Positions 8,253 to 16,135 of a stretch of 32,537 nucleotides of DNA are shown here, one piece after another. Within the stretch, counting starts at the first letter, position 1. Each line of letters begins with the position of its first letter. The notes below the pieces were generated by a model. The model did no database searches. It was not told where the DNA came from and worked only from the letters and a program-made list of their open reading frames with translations. The DNA lies in contig JAQUGA010000004.1 in the NCBI GenBank assembly GCA_028684405.1, positions 1 through 32,537 on the forward strand, written 5' to 3'. This DNA is from Bacteroidales bacterium. GTDB lineage: Bacteria > Bacteroidota > Bacteroidia > Bacteroidales > WCHB1-69. The translations under genes were made by a program, and so were the position numbers.

Positions 8253-9512
8253 TTAAGCATAAATTTCACCATTTAAAATTACTCTATCAATTTTATTGCT
8301 TCCGAAAGAGTAGGGCATATATTCAATGCTTGGAATTGGTTTGGTAATAAATAGATTCGCTTTTTTTCCAACGGCAATGCTTCCTAAAATATCGGAAACA
8401 CCCATGGCATAAGCACTGTTGAGTGTTACTGAATTGATGGCTTCTTCCGGAAGCATTTTGTATTTGATACATCCCATGGAAAGTATAAGTTGCATGTTCC
8501 CCGAGGGCGAAGAGCCAGGGTTAAAATCGCTTGCCATGGCAACAGGAAGTCCACTGTCAATCATTTTTCGAACAGGAGCATAAATCATTCCTAAGAAAAA
8601 GGCAGCACCGGGCAGGAGTGTTGGCATGGTTTCGCTTCCCAAAAGAGCTTTTATTTCGTCGTCTCCGGTATATTCAAGATGATCAACCGACTGCGCACCA
8701 TACTTAACACCCACTTGAATGCCACCTGAATAATCTAATTCATTGGCATGGATTTTAGCCTTAAGTCCATATTTCATTCCTGCCATCAAAATTCTTTCCG
8801 TTTCGTACGGGGTGAAAAAACCTTTGTCGCAAAAAACATCAATGTAGTCGGCCAAATCTTCAGCAGCCACCATTGGAATCATTTCGTTGATAATTAAATC
8901 AACATATTCCGCTTGTCTTCCTTTGTATTCGAGAGGCACGGCGTGTGCTCCCAAAAAAGTAGATTTTATGGTAAGGGGTGAATTTTCTTTAAGTTTGCGA
9001 ATTACGCGCAGCATTTTCAGTTCATCTTCGGTCGTCAATCCGTATCCACTTTTGATTTCCACAGCACCCGTTCCCATCGAAATAATTTCTTCCAATCGTT
9101 CCCAAGCCTGATTGTATAATGATTCCTCTGAAGCTTCGTGCAAGCGTTTTGCCGAATTTAATATTCCGCCGCCACGTTTTGCTATCTCTTCATAAGATAA
9201 ACCTTTAATTTTATCAATGTATTCAATTTCGCGACTTCCGTCGTATACTATGTGCGTATGCGAGTCGCAAAAACTTGGAAATACCATTCGTCCACTAGCA
9301 TCAATTTCGGTTGTAAATTCGCTAATATTGGTGAGTTTTGATTTGTCGAGATTTTTCATTTCTCCAAAAGAATCAATATTTCCCTCTCTAATATATAACC
9401 ACGCATTGTCTAGTGTATGAAGGTCCGACATCTCTTTTCCGGCTCTAAATACTTTCGTTTCACCAGTTTCAATCTGAACTAGTTTCTTTATGTTTATCAA
9501 TAGAATGTTCAT
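8253..9512 (-). CDS. hutI: Imidazolonepropionase
   Basis: 419 residues, in the normal range for HutI. It hydrolyses 4-imidazolone-5-propionate to N-formimino-glutamate, the third step of histidine degradation, in the cytoplasm. Amidohydrolase metal ligands are present: H85 and H87 in CDSHTHIVYDGSR, H255 in AKIHANELDYSGG, and D329 in ASDFNPGSSPSGNM; SVDHLEYTGDDE (H278) is also in place. GTGAVEIKSGYGL is a family signature. No other hut genes (hutH, hutU, formimino-glutamate enzymes) are in the window, so the pathway must be completed elsewhere. The genes downstream on the same strand are unrelated. Confidence 0.96.
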   Translation of the reverse strand: MNILLINIKKLVQIETGETKVFRAGKEMSDLHTLDNAWLYIREGNIDSFGEMKNLDKSKLTNISEFTTEIDASGRMVFPSFCDSHTHIVYDGSREIEYIDKIKGLSYEEIAKRGGGILNSAKRLHEASEESLYNQAWERLEEIISMGTGAVEIKSGYGLTTEDELKMLRVIRKLKENSPLTIKSTFLGAHAVPLEYKGRQAEYVDLIINEMIPMVAAEDLADYIDVFCDKGFFTPYETERILMAGMKYGLKAKIHANELDYSGGIQVGVKYGAQSVDHLEYTGDDEIKALLGSETMPTLLPGAAFFLGMIYAPVRKMIDSGLPVAMASDFNPGSSPSGNMQLILSMGCIKYKMLPEEAINSVTLNSAYAMGVSDILGSIAVGKKANLFITKPIPSIEYMPYSFGSNKIDRVILNGEIYA

Positions 9513-9528
9513 TTTTTCTTTTTTTGTA

Positions 9529-9536
9529 CAAACCTA
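9529..9536 (-). promoter_or_regulatory. Putative -7 box for hutI
   Basis: Minus-strand reading is TAGGTTTG (TAnnTTTG), 16 bases upstream of the hutI ATG, giving a very short leader. The surrounding 9513-9600 stretch is T-rich. A convincing -33 element is not seen. Confidence 0.4.
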
Positions 9537-9644
9537 CATATTTTTTTGTATTTGAACACTTTCTTTTTGTTTTTTTTTACTATATTATATTGTTAGATGG
9601 ATGTTAAAAAAAAATTATTGACAGTTTTTTAATGTCTAATAATA

Positions 9645-9652
9645 TATATTTG
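9645..9652 (+). promoter_or_regulatory. Putative -7 box for the C10 protease gene
   Basis: TATATTTG matches TAnnTTTG and lies 34 bases before the ATG at 9687. A TTG at 9618-9620 is 24 bases upstream of the box, a long spacer. The divergent gap 9513-9686 therefore holds promoter boxes for both hutI and this gene. Confidence 0.5.
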
Positions 9653-9686
9653 TGAAGTTATACAATCAAGAAAATATAGATATTTT

Positions 9687-11810
9687 ATGAAAAGAAAAAT
9701 TATAGTTGGCTTATTAATGATGTTTTTAGCATTAAACTTCGTATTTAGTGCCTCTGTTGATAGAGAGAAAGCAATTAAAGTTGCCCAGAATTATTTAGCA
9801 GAACGCTATGCAGCCAGAGGACTTGAAGTTCCCCTTGCTTTTGAAATTAAATCCACAGACATTATCTATAATTCGACAGGTGATTATGCAATTATGTATG
9901 TTGTAAACCTCATTCCTCAAGGATTTGTATTGATTAGTGCCGATGATAGAGTATTGCCTGTTTTGGGTTATTCTCATCAGAACTTTATGGATATCAATAA
10001 CATGGCTCCTTCTAATAAATATTGGTTAGGTGGCTACGAAATGCAAATTGAATACGCTATTAAAAATGATTTAGAAGCAGATCATAAAACAATAATGGAT
10101 TGGGATCGTTTGTCTGTAGATAATTTTGTGGTTCAAACTCCTAAAAGCATTGCAGTGGTTGGTCCACTCATGGATTTTCCTTGGGGTCAAGGGCGTTTTT
10201 ACAATCGATTGTGTCCTGAAGACCCCGAAGCTCCCTCTGGTTATGATGGACGTGTTCCAAACGGTTGTGTTGCTTTGGCAGCATCCTTGATTATGTATTA
10301 TCACCGTCATCCTGAAATGGGAACTGGCTCACATTCCTATTATGCCAGCGGATATGGCACTCAAAGTGCAAATTTTGGTGCTACAAGCTACGATTGGAAT
10401 GCAATGACCAATCAATTGACCTTCTACAATACCAATGTAGCCCGTTTAATTTATCATCTGGGCGTTGCTGTAGAAATGGGTTATGCTGCTGAAGGTTCTG
10501 GCTCTCAAACTCAATATACTGAAACGGCCTTGAAAAACTATTTCAAATACTCAAACACAATTACTACCAGAAGCAGATATTTGCAAACAACTTCCGCTTG
10601 GATTGCTTTGTTGAAGCAAAATCTAGACATTGATCGTCCCATGATATATTCGGGTAGAAGTCAGGCTAGTGGCGGACACGCATTTAATTGCGATGGTTAT
10701 GATGATGTCGATTATTTCCATTTTAATTGGGGATGGGGCGGATATGGAAATGGATATTACATCATATCAGATTTAAATCCCGTAGGAAATGACTTTAACT
10801 CATACCAACAAGCCGTTGTAAATATTTTTCCAGCAAATCCTGCTAATTCTTGTCCATCTCTAAAAACATTGACAGCCTCAAGCGGTTCCATTTCCGATGG
10901 TAGTGGATCCAATCGATATGGTCATAATTTAGATTGCCGTTGGTTAATCGCTCCCGAAAATGCTGCTTCAATTGCGATTTCTTTTTCCCGATTTAAAACT
11001 CAATTAAACAATGATATTGTTACTATTTATAACGGGGAATCGACCAATGATTCCGTTGTTGGAAGTTATTCAGGAACAACGATTCCGAATGATATTACGA
11101 TTCATGGTCCAAAAGCATTGGTGCGTTTTCAAACGAATAATTCAGTTGCCGATCAAGGCTTTTTGTTAAATTATAAAGCAAGTCATCAAACAACGTTTTG
11201 TGCTTCTACAAAGATTATTACAGCGCCAACGGGAACAATAAGCGATGGTAGCGGAGAACATAAGTATAACAATAACACATATTGCAGATGGTTTATTCAG
11301 CCTGCCGGAGCAACTTCCTTGACTCTTACTTTTAATAGCTTTGATGTGTCTCCAGAAGATGAGGTTTTGGTTTACAATCGTGCTGCAAGTCCAGTTGAAT
11401 TAATAGCCAAGTTCAGCGGAGCAAATTTGCCTCCAACAATTGTTATTCCATCTGGAAAATTGGCCGTTGAGTTTATTTCAGATAACTATAGTGTTGCTAA
11501 TGGATGGGACGCTACGTGGACTTCCACTGGTACTGCTTCAGGTATTCAAAATATGGATGGAATTAATCAAATGTCAGTTTTTCCCAATCCAGCAAATAGT
11601 GAGTTAAATATTCAAATTGCTAGCGAGTTTCTTATAAATGCAAACTTAAGTATTACTGATTTAACTGGAAAAAAATTATTTGAAGAGAATGTTTCTGTAT
11701 CTGATGTTTATAATTACAAATTGAATGTGAGTAATTACAGTAAAGGAATGTATTTTGTGACCCTGAAAAACGAAACAGGAACGATGATTTTGAAATTTAT
11801 TAAACATTAA
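9687..11810 (+). CDS. C10-family (streptopain-like) cysteine protease with two CUB domains and T9SS tail
   Basis: 707 residues. Signal peptide 1-21; residues ~24-130 form the Spi/C10 pro-region (YAIMYVVNLIPQGFVLISAD). The catalytic domain has Cys194 in VPNGCVALAASLIMYYH and His331 in SGGHAFNCDGYDD, followed by FHFNWGWGGYGNGYY as in SpeB, interpain and PrtT. Two CUB-like modules follow, ~389-500 (CPSLKTLTASSGSISDGSG) and ~505-615 (CASTKIITAPTGTISDGSG), each with a Cys pair and a similar opening. Residues ~629-707 are a type A T9SS domain (VFPNPANSELNIQI, GMYFVTLKN). It should be secreted as a zymogen and act on protein outside the cell; CUB modules may bind substrate or glycans. It is a single-gene unit with its own terminator. 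Confidence 0.93.
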   Translation: MKRKIIVGLLMMFLALNFVFSASVDREKAIKVAQNYLAERYAARGLEVPLAFEIKSTDIIYNSTGDYAIMYVVNLIPQGFVLISADDRVLPVLGYSHQNFMDINNMAPSNKYWLGGYEMQIEYAIKNDLEADHKTIMDWDRLSVDNFVVQTPKSIAVVGPLMDFPWGQGRFYNRLCPEDPEAPSGYDGRVPNGCVALAASLIMYYHRHPEMGTGSHSYYASGYGTQSANFGATSYDWNAMTNQLTFYNTNVARLIYHLGVAVEMGYAAEGSGSQTQYTETALKNYFKYSNTITTRSRYLQTTSAWIALLKQNLDIDRPMIYSGRSQASGGHAFNCDGYDDVDYFHFNWGWGGYGNGYYIISDLNPVGNDFNSYQQAVVNIFPANPANSCPSLKTLTASSGSISDGSGSNRYGHNLDCRWLIAPENAASIAISFSRFKTQLNNDIVTIYNGESTNDSVVGSYSGTTIPNDITIHGPKALVRFQTNNSVADQGFLLNYKASHQTTFCASTKIITAPTGTISDGSGEHKYNNNTYCRWFIQPAGATSLTLTFNSFDVSPEDEVLVYNRAASPVELIAKFSGANLPPTIVIPSGKLAVEFISDNYSVANGWDATWTSTGTASGIQNMDGINQMSVFPNPANSELNIQIASEFLINANLSITDLTGKKLFEENVSVSDVYNYKLNVSNYSKGMYFVTLKNETGTMILKFIKH

Positions 11811-11835
11811 ATAGTTTTTTTGGTTTATAAGTAGA

Positions 11836-11870
11836 AAGAGGTTGGCTTATGTCAACCTCTTGGTTTTTTT
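11836..11870 (+). terminator. Rho-independent terminator after the C10 protease
   Basis: Perfect 9-bp stem AAGAGGTTG/CAACCTCTT (11836-11844 and 11853-11861), an 8-base loop, then GG and seven T. It separates the protease from the glycan cluster. Confidence 0.85.
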
Positions 11871-11954
11871 GTTAGACGATTTTGTTTGTCTTTTCAGTAT
11901 TTTTAATTTTTTAATACTAAATACTAAACACTCCATACTCCTTGTTTTTTTTTG

Positions 11955-11962
11955 TATTTTTG
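11955..11962 (+). promoter_or_regulatory. Putative -7 box at the head of the glycan cluster
   Basis: TATTTTTG (TAnnTTTG), 16 bases before the ATG at 11979. No good -33 element is visible; upstream (about 11910-11940) is a short repetitive stretch of TACTAAA-like units. This is the only clear promoter box before the cluster, so the cluster may be one long transcript. Confidence 0.4.
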
Positions 11963-11978
11963 CGAAAATTATTTTAGA

Positions 11979-13196
11979 ATGAGTTTTAAGCGAGTTTTTG
12001 AAAATATAGATTTTTTATTATTAATTCTTATCTTTTTAAGCATTACAATTTTGCCTTCCATTCAGATTGAGGGCTTGCCAGTTGTTAATGTAGATGATTA
12101 TTTATTGCCACTGGTTTTGCTTAGAATTTATAAAAATAAAATTTTTAAACCCACTTTATATGTTTGGCTATTAGTTGCTTTTATGGGGTATATTTTATTT
12201 ACTATTTTCTTGAATAGCAGATACAATTCTGTTCAAGATTATTTTGAAATATATAAAATTGGAAAGTTTCTCCTTGTTGTATTGTTTTCACAACATGTTT
12301 TAAAATCTCATTTTGAAAAATTTACATGGGTCATAAAATCAGTATTTTTATATTTGCTTGTGTTCAATCTTTTTCACTATTTTTCTTTGTTTAATTTCAA
12401 CCAAACAGTAATGCCGTATTTTTCCGTGTCTGAAATCCATTTGTCTACTTTTGGATTGGATTCACTTGGAAATCCTTCAAGTAAAAGAATGATCGGAACC
12501 ATGAGTAATCCCAATATTAATGCCATTTTTTTTCTGTTTTTTTATTCTTTCTTCTTCGTTAATTACGGCAAATCAGAAGGATTAAAAAATAGGATTTGGA
12601 TTTATTTGTCCTTTTTGTGTATTTTATTAACTCAATCTCGAACAGCTTTTATTTCCTTGGCTTTTATCACTTTCTTCTGGTTCGTATTTGCAAAGTATGA
12701 TTATAAAAGAATTTTTATTCAGTTGGGAGCTTTTGTTATGCTTGTTTTTATTGCTTATTTGATTAATATCCATTCAGTAATTTATTACACAAATACAAAC
12801 GTAAATATCATGGAGAACTCTTCAATGATGGGACGCTTTGAAACCTGGCAACATTTATGGGAGATGATTTTGCAGAAACCTGTTTTTGGACATGGCCCCA
12901 ATAAAAATTATTTCTACGATAACCAAATTTATGCCGAAAGCGAATACGTTCTTTATTTGTGGAGATATGGTGTAATAGGATTGTTTTTCTATTTGTCATG
13001 GATATTAATGCCACTGAGGAAATCAATATTACAAAATAGAGAAAATGCGCATTATTTGTTGTTTGCCATTGTTATCTTAATCAACTCCTTGACTAATAGT
13101 CCTTTATCTAACCCAAGCATACTATTATTGTTTGCTATTAGTATTGGATATTATTTTGCATTTCCCGTAAAAATAAATCAGACAGACCATGTTTAG
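11979..13196 (+). CDS. O-antigen polymerase/ligase family membrane protein (Wzy_C type), first copy
   Basis: 405 residues from the ATG at 11979; an upstream TTG in the same frame lies within the promoter box and is rejected. About ten to eleven hydrophobic helices run the whole length. The Wzy_C region shows GTMSNPNINA, the LLTQSRTAFISL signature, and a large periplasmic loop with MGRFETWQHLWEM, FGHGPNKNYFYD and SEYVLYLWRYG. Such proteins polymerise O-antigen repeat units or ligate glycan to lipid A-core or protein in the periplasm; sequence alone does not separate the two roles. It overlaps the flippase gene by eight bases. A second family member closes the cluster at 21524-22798. Confidence 0.85.
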   Translation: MSFKRVFENIDFLLLILIFLSITILPSIQIEGLPVVNVDDYLLPLVLLRIYKNKIFKPTLYVWLLVAFMGYILFTIFLNSRYNSVQDYFEIYKIGKFLLVVLFSQHVLKSHFEKFTWVIKSVFLYLLVFNLFHYFSLFNFNQTVMPYFSVSEIHLSTFGLDSLGNPSSKRMIGTMSNPNINAIFFLFFYSFFFVNYGKSEGLKNRIWIYLSFLCILLTQSRTAFISLAFITFFWFVFAKYDYKRIFIQLGAFVMLVFIAYLINIHSVIYYTNTNVNIMENSSMMGRFETWQHLWEMILQKPVFGHGPNKNYFYDNQIYAESEYVLYLWRYGVIGLFFYLSWILMPLRKSILQNRENAHYLLFAIVILINSLTNSPLSNPSILLLFAISIGYYFAFPVKINQTDHV

Positions 13197-14457
13197 AAGA
13201 TTTACTGGAAATTCCTTTATAACGAATATTCTCACCTTAATGAGCGGAACAGTCATTGCCCAAGCATTGCCGATATTGCTTTCGCCATGGCTGTCGCGTG
13301 TATACTCTCTCGAAGATTTTGCATCCTTGGCACTAATTCTGCCTTTGATTTCTGTTGGTGCTTTGTTGGCAACATTTCGCTTAGATGTTGCCATTGTGAT
13401 ACCAAACACAGAGGAAGAAGCGGCAGAAGTGATTAAAACTGCTTTTATCATTAATTTTTTGACAACTTCTATCGTTGCAGTTCTGGTTTTTGTATTTACC
13501 TTTTTAGAAATTGCAACTTTTTTATTCCCAAGCATGAATAGTCACTTGTTGTGGCTGGTTCCCCCAGGTGTGTTTTTTGTGGCAAGTTATCAAATATTAA
13601 ATTATTGGTCAACCCGATGTAAGACTTTTAGAAACAATGCCGTTTCTAAAATAATACAATCGATTACAAATCTTGTCATTAGTATTGCCTTAGGATATGT
13701 TTTGCTGGGAGCTCAAGGTTTGATTATAGGATTTGTTTCTGGATATTTTTTAGGCTCTTTAGTATTGGCCTATCGTTTGAGAGAGAAAATACCAAGCTTG
13801 AAAAAAATCGATTATCAAACCCGAACATGGCAAAAAACAATTAAAAAGTATAAGAACTTTGTTGCTGTAAATACTCCTCATGCCATGTTAGATATATTTG
13901 TAGATCAGGGTTTAATATATTTGATGCGGTATTACTTTACGGAAATTATCGTGGGCGGTTTCGCATTTGCTTATCGATATACCAGAGCTCCTTTGTCTAT
14001 TATTACTTCGTCTATTTATCAAGTTTTTTACGAACAGGCTTCAAAGTCAGCAGCAAACAATCAAGATGTTCGACCTTTGATGCGTAAGATTCAAAAAAAT
14101 CTGTTTTTGATGGGAATAATTCCTTTTTTTGTGATTGTTTTGTTTGCTCCAGATTTATTTTCTTTTATCTTTTCCGAAGAGTATCGTAAAGCTGGAGAGA
14201 TTGCCAGATATTTGATGCCATGGATTTTTATGAATTTCTTGGCGAGTCCAATTTCGTCTGTTACTCTTATTTTCAATAAACAAAAAGAGGCATTATTAAT
14301 TACCGTAATTGATTTGATGTTTAGAATCTTGGCCATTGTTTTGGGAGCCCTATTTTTCGATTATCGTTTTAGTTTTATATTTATATCTGTTTTCTGTACT
14401 ATTATTCTTATTTTTGCTACAATTTGGTATTATCGAATTGCAAAACCAAATCTATAA
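13189..14457 (+). CDS. Wzx-type polysaccharide flippase
   Basis: 422 residues with ~12 hydrophobic helices arranged as in the MATE/MVF-like polysaccharide biosynthesis family. The N-terminus (LMSGTVIAQALPILLSPWLSRVYS followed by EDFASLAL) is the classic start of Bacteroidota O-antigen flippases; YWSTRCKTFRNNAVSKI and a mid-protein EQASKS segment also fit. It should move undecaprenyl-pyrophosphate-linked repeat units across the inner membrane for the polymerase encoded just upstream. The start overlaps the end of the preceding gene, which supports co-translation. Substrate is unknown. Confidence 0.9.
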   Translation: MFRRFTGNSFITNILTLMSGTVIAQALPILLSPWLSRVYSLEDFASLALILPLISVGALLATFRLDVAIVIPNTEEEAAEVIKTAFIINFLTTSIVAVLVFVFTFLEIATFLFPSMNSHLLWLVPPGVFFVASYQILNYWSTRCKTFRNNAVSKIIQSITNLVISIALGYVLLGAQGLIIGFVSGYFLGSLVLAYRLREKIPSLKKIDYQTRTWQKTIKKYKNFVAVNTPHAMLDIFVDQGLIYLMRYYFTEIIVGGFAFAYRYTRAPLSIITSSIYQVFYEQASKSAANNQDVRPLMRKIQKNLFLMGIIPFFVIVLFAPDLFSFIFSEEYRKAGEIARYLMPWIFMNFLASPISSVTLIFNKQKEALLITVIDLMFRILAIVLGALFFDYRFSFIFISVFCTIILIFATIWYYRIAKPNL

Positions 14458-14480
14458 ATTATTCTTAATTCAATATTTGA

Positions 14481-15071
14481 ATGATAAAAAGAGCAATTGA
14501 ATCCTTAAATTATCGTATATCGAGATTTATTTATCCGATTACGCAACCTAAAATGTTAGGACGAAAGAGGAATTTTCAAGGCGAAAAAATTAAAAACACT
14601 TCGATTGGAAATACCACTTTTATTGATTATCCCGAGAAGTTTATCATCTCGGACTATACCTATATTGGACATCATAATTTTATTGAAGCAAGTCAAGGAA
14701 TTGCTTTGGGCGAGGGATGTCAGATTACTGATTTTGTTAGTATTACAACACATTCTAGCCACATTTCTATTCGATTATATGGACGAAACTTCAATCGTTT
14801 TCAAAACCATATTGGTTATATTAAAGCTGCTATTTCGATTGGTTCGTATAGTTTTATTGGACCACATTCGGTAATTATGCCCGAAACAAAAATAGGGAAA
14901 GGTTCTATTGTGAGTGCATATAGCTACGTAAAAGGAGAGTTTCCCGACTTCTCTATTATCTCGGGAAATCCCGCTAGAGTAATAGGAGATACTCGAGATT
15001 TGGATAAAAAATATTTGGATGAAAACCCAGAATTGATTGATTTTTATCAAGAATGGATTAATTTAAGCTAA
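14481..15071 (+). CDS. Left-handed beta-helix (hexapeptide) acyltransferase
   Basis: 196 residues. Hexapeptide-repeat turns run from ~40 to ~180 (IGNTTFIDY, ISDYTYIGHHNFIEA, IALGEGCQITDFVSI, AISIGSYSFIGPHSVIMP, TKIGKGSIVSAYSYV) and end with the usual SGNPARVIGD. A probable catalytic His lies in TTHSSH. Enzymes of this kind O- or N-acetylate sugars from acetyl-CoA. The closest look-alikes are WbbJ/maltose-acetyltransferase-type enzymes in surface glycan loci. It begins 23 bases after the flippase gene and six bases before a glycosyltransferase, so it probably decorates the repeat unit. Confidence 0.87.
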   Translation: MIKRAIESLNYRISRFIYPITQPKMLGRKRNFQGEKIKNTSIGNTTFIDYPEKFIISDYTYIGHHNFIEASQGIALGEGCQITDFVSITTHSSHISIRLYGRNFNRFQNHIGYIKAAISIGSYSFIGPHSVIMPETKIGKGSIVSAYSYVKGEFPDFSIISGNPARVIGDTRDLDKKYLDENPELIDFYQEWINLS

Positions 15072-15076
15072 AACAC

Positions 15077-16135
15077 ATGAAAATGAAAAAACTCTTATTG
15101 ATTGGAAGCAATTCAGTCCATCTGTTTAACTATCATTCGTTGATGAAAGATAGCTTAGACAAGATTATGGTCATCACTAATCAGCAGAAATACGACTATG
15201 GTCATGACCAAGTTTTTTCTACCTATTTTGGACTTTGGAATCCTTTTAAACTTTGTAGGACCATTCGTTTTATAAAACGCAAAATCAAAATTTTTCAGCC
15301 AGATATAATTCACGTTCATCAAATTAACTCCTATTCTTTTATAACGATATTCGCATGTCGAAAAATGAATATTCCAATTGTACTAACAGCTTGGGGTGGA
15401 GATGTGCTTGTGAATCCTTGGAAAAATATTTTTCTAAAAAAAATGGTGACTTATTGTCTCAAAAAGGCTTCGGCTATCACTTCTGATTCTCTTTATATGT
15501 CGTTTAAAATCAAAGAATTGATCAATGGGAAAAATCAAATAATTGAAACCTTAAATTTTGGAGTAAATCCCCCAAATATAGTTCAAGCCAAAGAAAAACT
15601 TATATACTCTAATCGTTTGCATTATGAATTTTACAGAATTGACCATATTATAAAAGCATTCAATCGTTTTTATCAAACCAATCCCGATTGGCGCTTGGTA
15701 ATAGCTGGCGAAGGACCCGAAACGCAGCATTTGCAGTCCCTTGTTAATTCTTTAAAATGCAAAGACGCTGTTGATATTGTTGGTTGGGTAAAACAGGATG
15801 TAAACAACGATTACTATTCAAAGGCATCTATTTATGTTTCAATCCCAACTACCGATGCTACATCGGTAAGTTTATTAGAAGCAATTTCGTATGGTTGTAT
15901 TCCAATTGTATCAAATTTGCCAGCTAATTTGGAGTGGGTTATGGACGATATAAATGGACTTATTGTTCAAAATAGTGAGGTCGATTTTATCAGTAAAGCC
16001 TTGTTGCTGGATACAGAACAACTGGCTGTATTAAATCGTCAAATAATTGAAAGAAAAGCACTGAAAAAACAAAGTGTAAAAAAGTTTTTAAGTCTTTATA
16101 AAACCCTAATTCAAGACGATATATGTGCGGAATAG
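15077..16135 (+). CDS. GT4-family glycosyltransferase (GT-B fold)
   Basis: 352 residues. The N-terminal half has LLLIGSNSVHLFNYHS, DIIHVHQINSY and VLTAWGGDVLVNPW. The C-terminal half has the donor-binding features: SNRLHYEFYRID, WRLVIAGEGPETQHLQ, VDIVGWVKQ and SVSLLEAISYGCIPIVSN (EX7E-like region). It is a cytoplasmic enzyme that adds one sugar to the lipid-linked repeat; donor and linkage cannot be told. ATG at 15077 or 15083 (MKMKK) could both start it. Its end overlaps the asnB-like gene by 13 bases. Confidence 0.88.
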   Translation: MKMKKLLLIGSNSVHLFNYHSLMKDSLDKIMVITNQQKYDYGHDQVFSTYFGLWNPFKLCRTIRFIKRKIKIFQPDIIHVHQINSYSFITIFACRKMNIPIVLTAWGGDVLVNPWKNIFLKKMVTYCLKKASAITSDSLYMSFKIKELINGKNQIIETLNFGVNPPNIVQAKEKLIYSNRLHYEFYRIDHIIKAFNRFYQTNPDWRLVIAGEGPETQHLQSLVNSLKCKDAVDIVGWVKQDVNNDYYSKASIYVSIPTTDATSVSLLEAISYGCIPIVSNLPANLEWVMDDINGLIVQNSEVDFISKALLLDTEQLAVLNRQIIERKALKKQSVKKFLSLYKTLIQDDICAE

